DNA from: Haloarcula amylovorans
GTDB taxonomy: Archaea > Halobacteriota > Halobacteria > Halobacteriales > Haloarculaceae
Assembly: GCF_004681185.1 (NCBI RefSeq)
Contig: NZ_SRIF01000002.1
Span: forward strand, 601,994-665,993
Length of the DNA: 64,000 nt
Direction of reading: 5' to 3'
The notes below the pieces were generated by a model, which saw only the letters and a program-made list of their open reading frames with translations, made no database searches and was not told the origin of the DNA. The translations under genes and the position numbers were made by a program. This document shows positions 32,379 through 43,708 of this stretch, one piece after another; within the stretch, counting starts at the first letter, position 1; each line of letters starts with the position of its first letter.

Positions 32379-34139
32379 ATGAGTCAAGCAACAGAATCCG
32401 ACGTCCGCGAGGACGGCATCATCGAAAGCGTCTCGGGACCGGTCGTAACGGCTCGAGACCTCGACGCCCGGATGAACGACGTCGTTTACGTCGGTTCGGA
32501 AGGGCTGATGGGCGAGGTCATCGAGATCGAAGGCAACATCACCACCATCCAGGTGTACGAGGAGACCTCCGGTGTCTCCCCCGGTGAACCCGTCGAGGGG
32601 ACCGGCGCACCGCTGTCGGTGGACCTCGGGCCGGGTATGCTCGACGCCATCTACGACGGCGTCCAGCGCCCGCTCGACGTGCTCGAAGAGAAGATGAATT
32701 CGGCGTATCTCGACCGCGGGGTCGACGCGCCGGGCATCGACTTAGAGAAGACCTGGGAGTTCGAGCCGACCGTCGAAGCAGGTGACACGGTCGAAGCCGG
32801 CGACATCGTCGGGACCGTTCCCGAGACCCCCAGCATCGAACACAAAGTGATGGTCCCGCCCGACTACGAGGGCGGCGAAGTCACGTCCGCTGAGTCGGGC
32901 AACTTCACGGTCACTGAGCCGGTCGTTTCCCTGGACAACGGCGAAGAGATCCAGATGCGCCAGGAGTGGCCGGTCCGCACTCAGCGCCCGGCCAACGAGA
33001 AGGAGACACCGACCGAACCCCTCATCTCAGGGCAGCGCGTGCTGGACGGCCTGTTCCCCATCGCGAAGGGTGGGACGGCCGCGATTCCGGGGCCGTTCGG
33101 CTCCGGGAAGACGGTTACCCAGCACCAACTCGCCAAGTGGGCCGACGCGGACATCGTCGTCTACGTCGGTTGTGGCGAGCGTGGCAACGAGATGACCGAA
33201 GTGATCGAGGACTTCCCGGAACTAGAAGACCCCATCACGGGTAACGCCCTGATGGACCGGACCTGCCTCATCGCCAACACGTCGAACATGCCCGTCGCGG
33301 CGCGTGAATCCTGTGTCTACACGGGAATCACCATCGCGGAGTACTTCCGCGACATGGGGTACGACGTGGCGCTGATGGCCGACTCCACCTCCCGGTGGGC
33401 CGAGGCCATGCGCGAGATTTCCTCCCGACTGGAGGAGATGCCCGGCGAGGAGGGGTACCCCGCGTACCTCTCGGCTCGCCTGAGCGAGTTCTACGAGCGC
33501 GCCGGCTACTTCCAGAACATCAACGACACCGAGGGATCCGTCTCGGTCATCGGGGCCGTCTCGCCGCCGGGTGGGGACTTCTCGGAACCGGTCACACAGA
33601 ACACGCTGCGTATCGTCAAGACGTTCTGGGCGCTGGACGCGGACCTGGCCGAACGGCGACACTTCCCGTCTATCAACTGGAACGAGTCGTACTCTCTTTA
33701 TCGGGACCAGCTTGACCCGTGGTTCGTCGAGAACGTCCGGAACGACTGGCCGGAGACGCGACAGTGGGCCATCGACGTCCTCGACGAGGAGGCCGAGCTA
33801 CAGGAGATTGTCCAGCTCGTCGGGAAGGACGCCCTGCCGGAAGACCAGCAGCTCACGCTGGAAATCGCCCGGTACCTGCGTGAGGCGTGGCTCCAGCAGA
33901 ACGCGTTCCACGACGTGGACACCTACTGCGAACCGGAGAAGACCTACCGCATCATGGATGTCATCCAGTCGTACAACGACGCGGCCTTCGACGCGCTCGA
34001 AGCCGGTGTCCCCGTCGAGGAGATCACCGACATCGACGCCGCACCGCGAATCAACCGCATCGGCGTGCAGGAAGACTACAACGAGTACGTCGACCAACTG
34101 GAGGAGGACATCAAGTCCCAGCTCCGGGAGAAGTACTAA
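32379..34139 (+). CDS. atpA: A-type ATP synthase catalytic subunit A
   Basis: A 586-residue catalytic subunit that synthesises ATP. The P-loop is [17 protein letters not shown], preceded by the roughly 90-residue non-homologous insert typical of A/V types. [15 protein letters not shown] supplies Walker B and the arginine-finger environment. The length is normal, so there is no intein, which some archaeal atpA genes carry. Three bases separate it from atpF and two from atpB. Confidence 0.97.
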   Translation: MSQATESDVREDGIIESVSGPVVTARDLDARMNDVVYVGSEGLMGEVIEIEGNITTIQVYEETSGVSPGEPVEGTGAPLSVDLGPGMLDAIYDGVQRPLDVLEEKMNSAYLDRGVDAPGIDLEKTWEFEPTVEAGDTVEAGDIVGTVPETPSIEHKVMVPPDYEGGEVTSAESGNFTVTEPVVSLDNGEEIQMRQEWPVRTQRPANEKETPTEPLISGQRVLDGLFPIAKGGTAAIPGPFGSGKTVTQHQLAKWADADIVVYVGCGERGNEMTEVIEDFPELEDPITGNALMDRTCLIANTSNMPVAARESCVYTGITIAEYFRDMGYDVALMADSTSRWAEAMREISSRLEEMPGEEGYPAYLSARLSEFYERAGYFQNINDTEGSVSVIGAVSPPGGDFSEPVTQNTLRIVKTFWALDADLAERRHFPSINWNESYSLYRDQLDPWFVENVRNDWPETRQWAIDVLDEEAELQEIVQLVGKDALPEDQQLTLEIARYLREAWLQQNAFHDVDTYCEPEKTYRIMDVIQSYNDAAFDALEAGVPVEEITDIDAAPRINRIGVQEDYNEYVDQLEEDIKSQLREKY

Positions 34140-34141
34140 CG

Positions 34142-35569
34142 ATGAAAGAATATCAGACAATCACGGAAATCAGCGGCCCGCTGGTGTTCGTCGAGACCGA
34201 CGAACCGGTCGGGTACGACGAGATCGTCGAGATCGAGACCGGCGACGGCCAGACCCGCCGCGGCCAGGTGCTCGAATCCGCGAGCGACTACGTCGCCATC
34301 CAGGTGTTCGAGGGCACGGAAGGTATCGACCGCGACGCCTCCGTTCGCTTCCTCGGCGAGACGATGAAGATGCCCGTCACCGAGGACTTGCTGGGGCGAG
34401 TCATGGACGGGACCGGCCAGCCCATCGACGGCGGCCCGGAGATCGTCCCCGACGACCGACAGGACATCGTCGGCGCGGCTATCAACCCCTACTCGCGTGA
34501 GTACCCCGAGGAGTTCATCCAGACGGGCGTCTCGGCCATCGACGGCATGAACACGCTCGTCCGGGGTCAGAAACTGCCCATCTTCTCGGCGTCGGGACTT
34601 CCTCACAACGACCTCGCGCTGCAGATCGCACGACAGGCGTCCGTGCCCGAAGAGGAGGAAGGCGGCGACGAAGAGGGCTCCGAGTTCGCAGTCATCTTCG
34701 GTGCGATGGGTATCACGGCCGAAGAGGCAAACGAGTTCATGGACGACTTCGAGCGCACCGGCGCGCTGGAACGCTCGGTCGTCTTCATGAACCTCGCGGA
34801 CGACCCCGCCGTCGAGCGGACGATTACGCCGCGACTCGCGCTCACCACGGCCGAGTACCTCGCCTTCGAGAAAGACTACCACGTGCTGGTCATCCTGACA
34901 GACATGACCAACTACTGTGAGGCACTGCGCGAAATCGGTGCCGCGCGTGAAGAGGTCCCCGGCCGGCGTGGCTACCCCGGATACATGTACACCGACCTCG
35001 CTCAGCTCTACGAGCGAGCCGGTCGTATCGAAGGTCGTGAGGGCTCTGTCACGCAGATTCCCATCCTCACGATGCCCGGCGACGACGACACCCACCCGAT
35101 TCCGGACCTAACCGGATACATCACTGAGGGCCAGATCTATATCGACCGCGACCTCAACAGCCAGGGCGTCCAGCCGCCGATCAACGTCCTGCCGAGCCTC
35201 TCACGGCTGATGGACGACGGCATCGGCGAGGGGCTTACCCGCGCCGACCACGCCGACGTCAAAGACCAGATCTTCGCCGCGTACGCGGAGGGTGAGGACC
35301 TGCGCGACCTCGTGAACATCGTCGGCCGCGAGGCGCTGTCGGAACTCGACAACAAGTATCTGGACTTCGCCGACCGCTTCGAGGACGAGTTCGTCGACCA
35401 GGGCTTCGACACCAACCGAGACATCGACGACACGCTCGAACTCGGCTGGGACCTGCTCTCGATGCTCCCGAAGGATGCACTCAACCGCATCGACGAGGAC
35501 CTCATCGAAGAGCACTACCGCGAGGACGAGACCGCAGAGAGCGCCGACGAAGAGGCCGTCGAAGCATAA
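34142..35569 (+). CDS. atpB: A-type ATP synthase regulatory subunit B
   Basis: A 475-residue non-catalytic nucleotide-binding subunit alternating with A in the head. It starts [16 protein letters not shown]. As expected for B it lacks a P-loop lysine; the equivalent stretch reads [15 protein letters not shown]. It also has [16 protein letters not shown] and [20 protein letters not shown]. The ATG at 34142 follows the atpA stop by two bases. A 144-nt gap with T-rich patches separates it from atpD. Confidence 0.96.
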   Translation: MKEYQTITEISGPLVFVETDEPVGYDEIVEIETGDGQTRRGQVLESASDYVAIQVFEGTEGIDRDASVRFLGETMKMPVTEDLLGRVMDGTGQPIDGGPEIVPDDRQDIVGAAINPYSREYPEEFIQTGVSAIDGMNTLVRGQKLPIFSASGLPHNDLALQIARQASVPEEEEGGDEEGSEFAVIFGAMGITAEEANEFMDDFERTGALERSVVFMNLADDPAVERTITPRLALTTAEYLAFEKDYHVLVILTDMTNYCEALREIGAAREEVPGRRGYPGYMYTDLAQLYERAGRIEGREGSVTQIPILTMPGDDDTHPIPDLTGYITEGQIYIDRDLNSQGVQPPINVLPSLSRLMDDGIGEGLTRADHADVKDQIFAAYAEGEDLRDLVNIVGREALSELDNKYLDFADRFEDEFVDQGFDTNRDIDDTLELGWDLLSMLPKDALNRIDEDLIEEHYREDETAESADEEAVEA

Positions 35570-35713
35570 ATCGGTTCGTTTCGTTCTCTTTTCGACTCGC
35601 TACGATTCCGTAGTCGCACCTGTACCGACACGTTCCATCCGGACCGCGAAATCGTTCGACTTCCCCACGATGACTGAAAACGGTTAACTGGCTCGGCCCG
35701 ATAGACCCCCACA

Positions 35714-36406
35714 ATGGCTAAAGACGTCAAACCCACCCGGAAGAACTTGATGCAGATAGAGGACCGCATCGAGCTCTCCGAGCGCGGGCACGACACGCTA
35801 GAGAAGAAGCGTGACGGCCTCATCATGGAGTTCATGGACATCCTCGATCAGGCACAGGACGTCCGAAGCGACCTCGACGACTCCTACGAACGCGCTCAGC
35901 GCGCCATCAACATGGCCCGCGCGATGGAAGGCGACGTCGCCGTTCGCGGGGCCGCGGCCGCGTTGAAAGAACACCCCGAGCTGACGACCCAGTCGAAAAA
36001 CATCATGGGTGTCGTCGTCCCACAGATCGAATCCAGTAAGGTCAGCAAATCACTGGACGAGCGTGGCTACGGCGTGATGGGGACTTCTGCTCGCATCGAC
36101 GAGGCCGCCGACGCCTACGAGGAACTGCTCGAACAGATCATCCTCGCGGCCGAGGTCGAGACGGCGATGAAGAAGATGCTCGAAGAAATCGAGACGACTA
36201 AGCGCCGCGTCAACGCACTGGAGTTCAAATTGCTGCCGGACCTCCACGACAACAAGGAGTACATCGAGCAGAAACTCGAAGAGCAAGAGCGCGAAGAGAT
36301 CTTCCGCATGAAGAAGATCAAAGCCAAGAAAGAAGAAGAGGAAGATGCCATCGCCGCCGAGGAGTCCGAAGCCGAGTCCGTCGATCCGCTCACCGCCGAC
36401 GACTGA
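35714..36406 (+). CDS. atpD: A-type ATP synthase subunit D
   Basis: A 230-residue central rotor shaft, mostly two long antiparallel helices: [20 protein letters not shown] at the N terminus and [22 protein letters not shown] in the C-terminal helix. The tail is Lys/Glu-rich and ends in a polyacidic stretch ([16 protein letters not shown]). It is the last subunit gene. The gap before it may contain its own promoter (GGTTAACT near 35682). Confidence 0.94.
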   Translation: MAKDVKPTRKNLMQIEDRIELSERGHDTLEKKRDGLIMEFMDILDQAQDVRSDLDDSYERAQRAINMARAMEGDVAVRGAAAALKEHPELTTQSKNIMGVVVPQIESSKVSKSLDERGYGVMGTSARIDEAADAYEELLEQIILAAEVETAMKKMLEEIETTKRRVNALEFKLLPDLHDNKEYIEQKLEEQEREEIFRMKKIKAKKEEEEDAIAAEESEAESVDPLTADD

Positions 36407-36451
36407 CTGGTCAGCCGATATCCCTTTCTCCCCGTCGTCCCTGTTTTCTCC

Positions 36452-36844
36452 ATGTCCTGTTCCGAGTGTGGCGGCGAGACGCTCGCCGTGCCGGTCCCGC
36501 CCGAACTGCGGGAGTATCTGCCGGGCAACGCTGTCGGTGCGACCATCTGTCGGAGCTGTCTGGCGATGGGACCAGCCGACGACCCGCCGGAGACGATTCC
36601 CGACCTGACCGTCCTCGACGACGCGATGCCGTCGAACCCGGACGCGGCGGTGCCGATGGTCCTGCTACTCGGGCTACTGGACTCGCTGGCGCTACACCGA
36701 GCAGAGATTACGGCGTTGCTCGAACGGGTCGAACGGGCCGGGACGGACCCGTTGCTCGTCGTGGACCGACTCGCAGCGAGTTACGGGACGGATGCACACG
36801 TCGACCTCTCCCGGCGACGCCACCAACTCGAACAGTTACTATAG
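36452..36844 (+). CDS. Small zinc-ribbon protein (DUF6276-like)
   Basis: A 130-residue protein with an N-terminal treble-clef or zinc-ribbon (CSECGG ... CRSC), then PADDPPETIPDLTVLDDAMPS and a helical C-terminal half (MVLLLGLLDSLALHRAEITALL). I associate it with DUF6276, a haloarchaeal family of unknown function. It may be cotranscribed with the ATP synthase operon (45-nt gap) and converges on aRF1. Confidence 0.75.
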   Translation: MSCSECGGETLAVPVPPELREYLPGNAVGATICRSCLAMGPADDPPETIPDLTVLDDAMPSNPDAAVPMVLLLGLLDSLALHRAEITALLERVERAGTDPLLVVDRLAASYGTDAHVDLSRRRHQLEQLL

Positions 36845-36860
36845 GTGCCGACTCGGGACA

Positions 36861-36890
36861 CTAACTAGTTAGGTACAGATAGTATGTACC
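36861..36890. repeat. Two adjacent palindromes in a convergent spacer
   Basis: CTAACTAGTTAG (36861-36872) is a perfect 12-base palindrome. It is followed by the inverted repeat GGTACA (36872-36877) / TGTACC (36885-36890) with a 7-base loop. They sit in an unusually AT-rich patch between the convergent DUF6276-like and aRF1 genes, where a bidirectional terminator or a protein-binding site would be expected. Confidence 0.4.
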
Positions 36891-37011
36891 AACCTCACGT
36901 TTACGTAGACGCGGAGTCGGAACGTGTGTCCGTTCGTGGACTACCCTGTCCAAAACCCACACCGACCCCACTACCCCGTACCCCCCTTCTGGACGTGGCG
37001 TCTCGAACCGA

Positions 37012-38265
37012 TTAGACGCCGGTCGAATAGCGTAGCAGTCCGGCGATGCCACCGAACGCCGTCAGGAGCTGTTCGCCCTTCTCGAAGTCCGTCGAGATGA
37101 ACACCGTCTCGGTCCCGCGCTGTTCGCCCAGTTCCATCAGGTGGTCGATGGCGTCTTCTCGTTCACCGGCCTCGGCGTCGACGGCGGCCCCACACCGGGT
37201 ACAGTCGTGGTCCGGCGTGGTCGCGTTGCTGTTGATCAGTTCGTACTCGTCGTGCCCGTTCTCACAGGTGTACGCGACCACGTCTTTCCGGAGGTCCTCG
37301 GAGATGAGCAACTGTTCGACCGCGCCCATGTTGAGGTTCTGTCGGGTTTGATCGAACCCGTAGGTCGCGAGGTCACCGTCGTGGAGCTGCTTGAAGAACT
37401 CCTCCATGACCTGCTTGTCCTGCAGCATTTCGTGTTCGGCCAGCACGTCCTCGGCGGCGTCGACGAGGTCGTACAGCCCCGACTCGTCGGTGTAGGCCAC
37501 GTCGAACTTCCCGAGCACCATGTCCTGCAGTTCGTGATGGAGGTAATCGCCGTCTAGGAACTCGTCTTTGGTCGGTGAGGGACCGCCGACGAGGACGCCG
37601 TCCATCTCGTGGCGTTCAGGGACGAACAGGTCGTTGGCCATCCCCGCGACTTCCTGATAGAAGTTGTCGATGGCTTCGAGACGCAGCCGGGCGAAACGTT
37701 GGGCGGACTGACCACCTTTTCGCTGCTTGCCCGGCACGAGCGAGGAGGCAGATTTGACGGGTTCGACCCGTTTGCCTTTCAGCCAGCCGACGTTGGCCTC
37801 GCGTCGGTCTAAGACGACCAGTCCGAACAGGCCCTTATCGGCCAGCATCTCTTCGAGCGGCTCGGTGAGGAAATCGGAGTCACAGTGATACCGGAACGAT
37901 TCGATTGGGTCCGGCGGGCTCTCTAAGACTTTCGTCACCATGTCGGTTCGACCGCCGCCGGTGTCGATGGCCCCCGAGAACAGTACTATGCCGTTTTCGG
38001 GCGGTCGCGTCTCGTAGTAGCGAAGCCGGTCCTTGATGGACGTCAACGCGTCCTGGACGGCTGTTCGGGTATCCTTGGACTTGATGTTCGATGCTTCGGA
38101 GTGTTCCTGTGTGACGTGGGCAACGACGTCGCTCAGGAGCTTATCCTCAGGAACGTAGATAGAGACGAGCTGTGTTCCTGATCCCTGATAGCCCTTGAGT
38201 TCCTCGATTACCTTTCGGAACTCGTACTTCTGTTTGTCCGACTGCTCCTGTTCCTGCTCACTCAT
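37012..38265 (-). CDS. prf1: Archaeal peptide chain release factor 1
   Basis: A 417-residue aRF1 that recognises all three stop codons and triggers peptide release. The stop-codon-reading motif is NIKS (EASNIKSKDTR) and the catalytic motif GGQ (RKGGQSAQRFARLR). The C-terminal domain contains a zinc-binding set (CENGHDEYE, CTRCG). The start is ATG 38265 (MSEQEQEQ). The upstream region is repeat-rich and unlikely to be coding. Confidence 0.96.
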   Translation of the reverse strand: MSEQEQEQSDKQKYEFRKVIEELKGYQGSGTQLVSIYVPEDKLLSDVVAHVTQEHSEASNIKSKDTRTAVQDALTSIKDRLRYYETRPPENGIVLFSGAIDTGGGRTDMVTKVLESPPDPIESFRYHCDSDFLTEPLEEMLADKGLFGLVVLDRREANVGWLKGKRVEPVKSASSLVPGKQRKGGQSAQRFARLRLEAIDNFYQEVAGMANDLFVPERHEMDGVLVGGPSPTKDEFLDGDYLHHELQDMVLGKFDVAYTDESGLYDLVDAAEDVLAEHEMLQDKQVMEEFFKQLHDGDLATYGFDQTRQNLNMGAVEQLLISEDLRKDVVAYTCENGHDEYELINSNATTPDHDCTRCGAAVDAEAGEREDAIDHLMELGEQRGTETVFISTDFEKGEQLLTAFGGIAGLLRYSTGV

Positions 38266-38661
38266 TACTTCGTGTTGGTTCAGGCGGTGTAAGAACCTGT
38301 TGACAGGCACGTGGTTCAGAGAGCAACGCGAGTGAGAACCACGGTGAGCGAGCGGGGAACGAAGTGACCCGTGAGCAACGAGGGGCGCGACCAGAGGGGG
38401 ACCGAAGGCCCCTCAGGCAGTCGGGCAGCGGTGCTGTCCGACGACAGCGGGAACGGGCTTCGAAGCGAAACGGCGAGCGATAGCGAGGCCGCGCCAGCGG
38501 CCTCGAATGCGAACGGTGCAACCGTGAGCGATAGCGAGCCGTGGAGCAGGGGCGCGTGGTTCGGAGCACGACGCGAGTGTGAAAGAGCCGATGCGTGACA
38601 CCATGAGACGGGGACACCCGGCTTTATATGAGTGCCAGTCTAGGGGACAGACAATCAGATT
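38266..38661. other. Repeat- and hairpin-rich intergenic region
   Basis: This 396-base divergent spacer is GC-rich and has open frames that look artefactual. It contains an imperfect direct repeat of about 29 bases (38310-38338 and 38555-38583, CGTGGTTC...ACGCGAGTG...GAA) and an exact 13-base repeat GAGCGATAGCGAG (38475-38487, 38526-38538). It also has a 9-bp stem with a 4-base loop (38484-38505) and a stem CGTGGTTC/GAACCACG (38310-38317, 38336-38343). The minD TATA box lies at its right end. No gene supported. Confidence 0.5.
38623..38629 (+). promoter_or_regulatory. TATA box of minD
   Basis: TTTATAT within CCGGCTTTATATGAG lies 33 bases upstream of the minD ATG at 38662. This predicts transcription starting about 10 bases before the start codon, the usual short-leader arrangement in haloarchaea. 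Confidence 0.55.
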
Positions 38662-39477
38662 ATGGCGGGGTACGTGTGTACGGTAGCAGGCGGCAAGGGC
38701 GGCGTCGGGAAGACGACGACCGCGGTCAACGTCGGCGCGGGACTGCAAGAGATGGGCTACGACGTCGCCGTCGTCGACGCGGACCTCGGGATGGCGAACC
38801 TCGGCGCGATGCTGGCGGTCGAACCCGAAAAGAGCCTCCACGAGATTCTTGCGGGTGACGCCGCTGTCAGCGAGGCGCTCACCGACGCACCCGGCGGATT
38901 GACCGTTATCCCGGGCGAGCAGTCCCTGGAGGCCTTCGCCGACGCGGACCCGGCGAAGCTCCGTAAAGTCATCAAGACGCTGCGGAACGCCTACGACGTG
39001 GTGCTCATCGACACCGGTGCCGGGCTGAGCCACGAGGTGGCCGTCCCACTGGGACTGGCTGATGGCATCATCCTCGTGACGACGCCGGACGACGTCGCCA
39101 TCGGCGATACGGTCAAGACGGCAGAACTCGCCGACCGTATCGACGGCGAGGTCATCGGCGCGATAATCAACCGCGTCACTCGGCATACCGACGTCGCCGA
39201 TATCGCCGATCGCTTTCAGTTCCCGCTGCTGGCCGTCGTGCCGGACGACCCGCAGGCGACGACCGACGAACCGTTGGTACTCAACCGGCCGGAGAGCCAC
39301 GCGGCGGATGCGTACCTCCGGCTGACCGACGCGCTCGAACGGCTCTTCTTCCACGGTGAGACGGTCTCGGAGGACATCGAGACCATCGTCGACGATAGCT
39401 GGTTCGTCGAAGAAGAGGGAGAGGACGGGGACGCCGAAGACGAGGATTCGGGCGGCGTGTTCGGCCTGTTCAACTGA
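38662..39477 (+). CDS. minD: MinD/ParA-family ATPase
   Basis: A 271-residue deviant-Walker ATPase. The P-loop is VAGGKGGVGKTTTAVNVG (signature lysine present), with VVDADLGMANLGAML, VVLIDTGAGLSHEV and GAIINRV. The C terminus is a long acidic tail ending in GGVFGLFN, possibly a membrane- or partner-binding tip. Archaeal MinD homologues position structures such as chemoreceptor arrays and archaella rather than a MinCDE division system. No MinE or MinC homologue is near. Confidence 0.88.
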   Translation: MAGYVCTVAGGKGGVGKTTTAVNVGAGLQEMGYDVAVVDADLGMANLGAMLAVEPEKSLHEILAGDAAVSEALTDAPGGLTVIPGEQSLEAFADADPAKLRKVIKTLRNAYDVVLIDTGAGLSHEVAVPLGLADGIILVTTPDDVAIGDTVKTAELADRIDGEVIGAIINRVTRHTDVADIADRFQFPLLAVVPDDPQATTDEPLVLNRPESHAADAYLRLTDALERLFFHGETVSEDIETIVDDSWFVEEEGEDGDAEDEDSGGVFGLFN

Positions 39478-39667
39478 GACAGTTCTGTTGGAACACTCGA
39501 TCGGTGATCGGTTCAAGAGTCGCGCTGGATGGAGCGCGTCTCGATCACCAACTTCCCGCGAAGCAGCGGTTTCGTAAGTCGTGAGATAGCGAGCGGTAGC
39601 TACGACAGGTAGTATCTGAAAGAACGAATTGCCGTCCATCGCTACAAACGACAGGCGGAACGAGTCG

Positions 39668-39874
39668 TTAGTTGCGGACGAGGTTCGTCGCGCGGGGTCC
39701 CTTCGGGGATGATTCGATGTCGAACTCGACGTTCTGACCCTCTTCGAGGTCCGGACCGCCAACGTCCTCCATGTGGAAGAACACGTCTTCGTCGTCGTCT
39801 ACAGCATCGTCGTCAGTCGAAATGAAACCGTAGCCGCCAGTGTCGTTGAAGAAATCAACTTTTCCGTTAGACAT
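39668..39874 (-). CDS. cspA: Cold-shock domain protein
   Basis: A 68-residue single cold-shock domain. It has the RNA-binding surface KVDFFNDTGGYGFIST (RNP1-like) and DVFFHMEDV (RNP2-like), then EEGQNVEFDIESSPKGPRATNLV. An acidic DDDAVDDDED insertion between the motifs is typical of haloarchaeal versions. It likely binds single-stranded RNA and acts as an RNA chaperone. Monocistronic, with AT-rich DNA just upstream of the ATG (39875-39890). Confidence 0.92.
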   Translation of the reverse strand: MSNGKVDFFNDTGGYGFISTDDDAVDDDEDVFFHMEDVGGPDLEEGQNVEFDIESSPKGPRATNLVRN

Positions 39875-40103
39875 TACAAACAAATGTAGTCCCCTTCCGG
39901 GTATAACACTTCCGAGAGTGGCGGTACCACGGCTCCTGTTTGAGACGCATATGGAGCGGTTCGTCAAGAACATAGTGCGTTCGGATGCGTCAGCAGGTCG
40001 TTTCCAGAGGCAGATGTTTTGGGTGGAGGGCACGAGATGTCCCTCGAAAACGGAAAATCGTCTCGTCGCCGTCCTATTTCGACGCCGCGCTCGAAGCTGA
40101 GAC

Positions 40104-41846
40104 TTACATCGAGGTCGGTGCTTCGACGCCGATCGCATCGAGCGAGTTGGCGACGGCGTGACGCGTGGCCGCGACGAGCGCGAGCCGTGCCGCTCGTGTC
40201 TCGGGGTCCGCATCTAAGACTGGACACTCGCGGTAGAATGCGTTGAACGTCTCCGCGAGATCACGCGTGTACGTGGCAACGGTGTGTGGTTGCAGGTCCT
40301 CGGCGGCTTCGTCGATGACCGCCGGAAAGCGGGCGACAACTCGGAGGAGGTCCCGCTCTTCGGGTTCGTCGAGATGCTCGAAGCCCCGCGAAGGGGCGAG
40401 TTCGTCGTCGTCGACATCGTCGAGAATTCCACAACACCGCGCGTGGACGTACTGGACGTAGGGGGCGGACTGGGCCTCGAAATCGAGCGCGCGGTCCCAC
40501 TCGAAGGTAATGCCCTTCGTCGGCTGTTTCGAAACGATGTCGTAGCGCACCGCACCGATGCCGACCTGATGGGCGATTCGCTCGATGTCGTCCTCGTCCA
40601 GCTCGCCGCGCGAGCGGTCGTCTAGACGGGACTGGACCTCGTCACGGGCGCGAGCGATAGCCTCGTCCAATAAGTCGTCCAGGTCGATGCCGGTTCCTTC
40701 ACGAGTGCTCATGCCGCCTTCGGGGAGGTTGACCCACGAGTAGAACACTTGACGGAGCTGTTCGGTGTCGTTGCCGAGCAGTTCGAGTGCGGCCGAGAGC
40801 TGATCGGCCTGCAGTTTGTGGTCCTCGCCGAGCACCGTGACGGCGCGGTCGTAGGTGTCAAACTTCCACTCGTGGTGTGCCAGATCGCGGGTCGTGTACA
40901 GCGAGGTGTCGTCAGAGCGGAGGAAGACGAGATTCTTCTCGAAGTCGGGGAGGTCGAGTTGCCACGCGTCGTCCTCGTAGATGGCACAGTCGAGCTCTTG
41001 CAGGCGGTCGACCAGTTCGTCCGTCGAGTCGTCGCGCATGAACCGCGTCTCCTTGACGAACTCGTCGAACTCCGCGGGAAGACGGGCAAGCGTGCGGCGC
41101 ATCCCGCCGAGGACGGTGTCGACGACCTCGGCGACGCGTTCGAACGTCGCCTCGTCGCCCGCTTCTAACCCCTGCAAGATTGCCTGAATCTCGGCTTCGG
41201 CTTCTTCGACTCTGTCAGGGTCGGCGTCTTCGAGGAAGGCGTTACCCTTGCGGTAGTAGCGGACCATCTCGTACTCAGGGGAGTCCCGTTCGGGTTCGGG
41301 CAGGTCCGACTCCTCGAAGGTCTCGTAGGCCCACGTAAACACCGCGATCTGACGGCCAGCGTCGTTGACGTAGTAGTGGCGTTCGACGTCGTAGCCGGCG
41401 TAATCGAGTACGCGAGCGATAGCGTCGCCGATGATCGGGTTGCGCGCCCGGCCGACGTGGACCGGACCGGTCGGGTTCGCGGAGGTGTGCTCGACGACGA
41501 CGCTGGTGTCGCGGTCCGGGAGGCGGCCGTACTCTTCGTCGGCCGCCGCTTCCAGCGTCTCGGCGAAGTACGCCTCGCTCGGGAGGAAGTTGACGTACGG
41601 ACCCTGTGTGGTGACTTCGCTGACGTAGGTGAGCGAGTTAGCGTCGATGGCGTCGGCGATGTCCGCGGCGACTTTCGGCGGTGGCGCGCCGACCGCACCG
41701 GCCAGTCGGAACGCCGCGCTGGACGCGAGGACGGCGTCGACGTCTTCCGGCGGCTCCTCGATACCGAGGTCGTCGGTCGGCAAGTCTAACTCCGTGAGCG
41801 CGGTTTCGAGGGCGTCCTCGACCTCCGCGCGGAGCGCTACAAACAT
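40104..41846 (-). CDS. argS: Arginyl-tRNA synthetase
   Basis: A 580-residue class I synthetase charging tRNA-Arg. The HIGH-type motif is [13 protein letters not shown]. The KMSKS equivalent is [16 protein letters not shown]. The C-terminal anticodon-binding all-helical DALR domain includes [20 protein letters not shown]. The N-terminal additional domain begins at [14 protein letters not shown]. Length is normal. Confidence 0.95.
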   Translation of the reverse strand: MFVALRAEVEDALETALTELDLPTDDLGIEEPPEDVDAVLASSAAFRLAGAVGAPPPKVAADIADAIDANSLTYVSEVTTQGPYVNFLPSEAYFAETLEAAADEEYGRLPDRDTSVVVEHTSANPTGPVHVGRARNPIIGDAIARVLDYAGYDVERHYYVNDAGRQIAVFTWAYETFEESDLPEPERDSPEYEMVRYYRKGNAFLEDADPDRVEEAEAEIQAILQGLEAGDEATFERVAEVVDTVLGGMRRTLARLPAEFDEFVKETRFMRDDSTDELVDRLQELDCAIYEDDAWQLDLPDFEKNLVFLRSDDTSLYTTRDLAHHEWKFDTYDRAVTVLGEDHKLQADQLSAALELLGNDTEQLRQVFYSWVNLPEGGMSTREGTGIDLDDLLDEAIARARDEVQSRLDDRSRGELDEDDIERIAHQVGIGAVRYDIVSKQPTKGITFEWDRALDFEAQSAPYVQYVHARCCGILDDVDDDELAPSRGFEHLDEPEERDLLRVVARFPAVIDEAAEDLQPHTVATYTRDLAETFNAFYRECPVLDADPETRAARLALVAATRHAVANSLDAIGVEAPTSM

Positions 41847-41941
41847 ACGGCCAACTCTCGCGGCGGGCAGTAAATGGGTAACGAAAGGCGGTTCGAACGA
41901 CGGGGATACGTTCCGGGGCGGATACCCCTTAGATGCGGCGG

Positions 41942-43708
41942 TCAGGCGAAGAAGCGCGGGCCGAACACCATCAACAGCAACCCGGCGATCATCGACACCG
42001 TCACCGCGACGGTCACCGCCGTCGTCGCCCGGCGGCGGTCGGGGACCGGGAGTCGAGAGACGACCGACTCCGTCGTCGCTCGGAGGATGTGGCCGCCGTC
42101 CAACGGGAACGTCGGCACGCAGTTGAACTGGCCGATGACGAGGTTGATCCAGCCGGTCCAGAACAGGGCGTTTGCCAGTAGGAACACCGGCGTCGTCCCG
42201 AGCGCTGCGAGCGGGCCCTGCACGGTGTAGAAGTTCGTGGCGATGCCGGTGAAGCCGGCGAAGTTGTAGCCGAAGCCACCCGCGACGCCGATGAAGGGTA
42301 GGATGAGGATGGCGAAGACGCGCTGGACGAACGAGAAGCCTCGTTCGGTGTTCGGGTTCTCGGGGTCGCCGCCGATGAACTCCAAGAACGTCGCGGCGGG
42401 GTACTGGTCGATGCCGAAGTCGTTGACCTCGAAGCCGCTGATGCCCGCGCGGAACGAACTCGTGAGGACGCCGCTGTCGACGCCATCGCGTTCGGCCAGC
42501 CTCACGGTGTACTCCTGTCGCTGCCCGTCGACGTAGCCGACGACCGTCACCTCGTCACCGGGACTGGTTTGTGAGAGCGCTTTGCCGAGCGCGCTCGCGC
42601 TCGGAGTACGCTGGCCGCCAAGCGACGTAACGACTATCGACGCGTTGGCGGGCGCGCCCGCCGCCTCCAGCGGACTGCCCGCGGTGACGCGGCCGTAGGC
42701 TCCGAGCGGCGTCGTCACGGTCTTCCCGTCTTCAGTCCGAAGCGTGGCGACCGTGTGGTTGCGCGCCGCCCGGTCCAAGTCGCCCCGCGTGTACACTTCG
42801 GTGTCGTTGACGGCAGTAATCGTCGTGCCGACGTCGAGCGGTGCGCTCTGGACTGCACCGACAACCATCGGGGCTCGTTCTACGGTCGTCGTCGAACCGT
42901 CTTTGAGCGAGACATCGACGCTCCGGCGGTCGTTCTCGGCGAGTACTGTCTGGAGCTCTTGGGAGTTACTCACCGACTGTCCGTCGATAGCCGTAATCAC
43001 GTCGCCGGAGTCGATCCCGGCCTGTTCGGCGGCCGACCCGGGCAGTGAATCCCCCACTGGTACCCCGTCGACGACGGCCAGCGAGCCGGCAATCGGCCCG
43101 AACAGGAGGAGTAAGGCCACGAGCGACAGCGCGAAGTTATTGGTCACGCCAGCGGCGTACATCCGAATCTGCGACCCGCGGTCCGAACGGAGCAGCTCGT
43201 CCTCGTCAGGTTCGACGAACGCACCGACGGGAATCACCGCGATGAGCGCCAGCCCCATCGACTCAATGTCGATATTTTCGACCCGACAGAACAGTCCGTG
43301 GCCACCCTCGTGGACGACGAGACCGAGAAGCAGGCCCAGTAGAATCTCGGGCGCGACAGAGAGCGGGAGAAAGTCGTTGACACCCGGAATTGCCAGCGCG
43401 TTCCGGGGTTCGTTGAGTGCCGACGGCTGCGGGTTGACGATTGCCTGATAGGCCCCGAAAATGACTAACAGGAACGACCCGACCATTACGACGAGCGCGA
43501 TCCCGACGCCGAGGTTCCCCCACGCCCGCCAGAACCGCTTAGGACGTGCCAACTTATCGAGAATTATCTTTCCTCGCTGGGTGTGAATCGTCGTTATCGG
43601 CCCACTGAAACGAATGAAATCGGGAACCACTCCACGGGCCTTGAGCGCCATCGCCAACAGCGTGTAAGCGACGAGTCCAGCGAGAACCCACATCAGCGTG
43701 CTTACCAT
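41942..43708 (-). CDS. Site-2-type (M50) intramembrane protease with PDZ domains
   Basis: A 588-residue multi-pass membrane metalloprotease. The zinc motif HExxH is in [13 protein letters not shown] and the third ligand region is [11 protein letters not shown]. Between them are one clear PDZ ([20 protein letters not shown]) and one or two degenerate PDZ-like modules ([20 protein letters not shown]). Family members cut transmembrane segments of regulators to release cytoplasmic domains. Possible substrates in this window are membrane-tethered factors such as the HTH protein at 23945-25108 (speculation). ATG 43708. Confidence 0.9.
   Translation of the reverse strand: MVSTLMWVLAGLVAYTLLAMALKARGVVPDFIRFSGPITTIHTQRGKIILDKLARPKRFWRAWGNLGVGIALVVMVGSFLLVIFGAYQAIVNPQPSALNEPRNALAIPGVNDFLPLSVAPEILLGLLLGLVVHEGGHGLFCRVENIDIESMGLALIAVIPVGAFVEPDEDELLRSDRGSQIRMYAAGVTNNFALSLVALLLLFGPIAGSLAVVDGVPVGDSLPGSAAEQAGIDSGDVITAIDGQSVSNSQELQTVLAENDRRSVDVSLKDGSTTTVERAPMVVGAVQSAPLDVGTTITAVNDTEVYTRGDLDRAARNHTVATLRTEDGKTVTTPLGAYGRVTAGSPLEAAGAPANASIVVTSLGGQRTPSASALGKALSQTSPGDEVTVVGYVDGQRQEYTVRLAERDGVDSGVLTSSFRAGISGFEVNDFGIDQYPAATFLEFIGGDPENPNTERGFSFVQRVFAILILPFIGVAGGFGYNFAGFTGIATNFYTVQGPLAALGTTPVFLLANALFWTGWINLVIGQFNCVPTFPLDGGHILRATTESVVSRLPVPDRRRATTAVTVAVTVSMIAGLLLMVFGPRFFA

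Noticed and set aside
32379..34139. Intein in atpA
   Set aside because: Some archaeal atpA genes carry inteins near the P-loop. Here the coding length is normal at 586 residues and [13 protein letters not shown] is uninterrupted.
38258..38617. 119-codon minus-strand frame upstream of prf1
   Set aside because: Runs through hairpins and direct repeats, is Arg/Ser-rich, and would require translating the aRF1 leader. No protein-like features.
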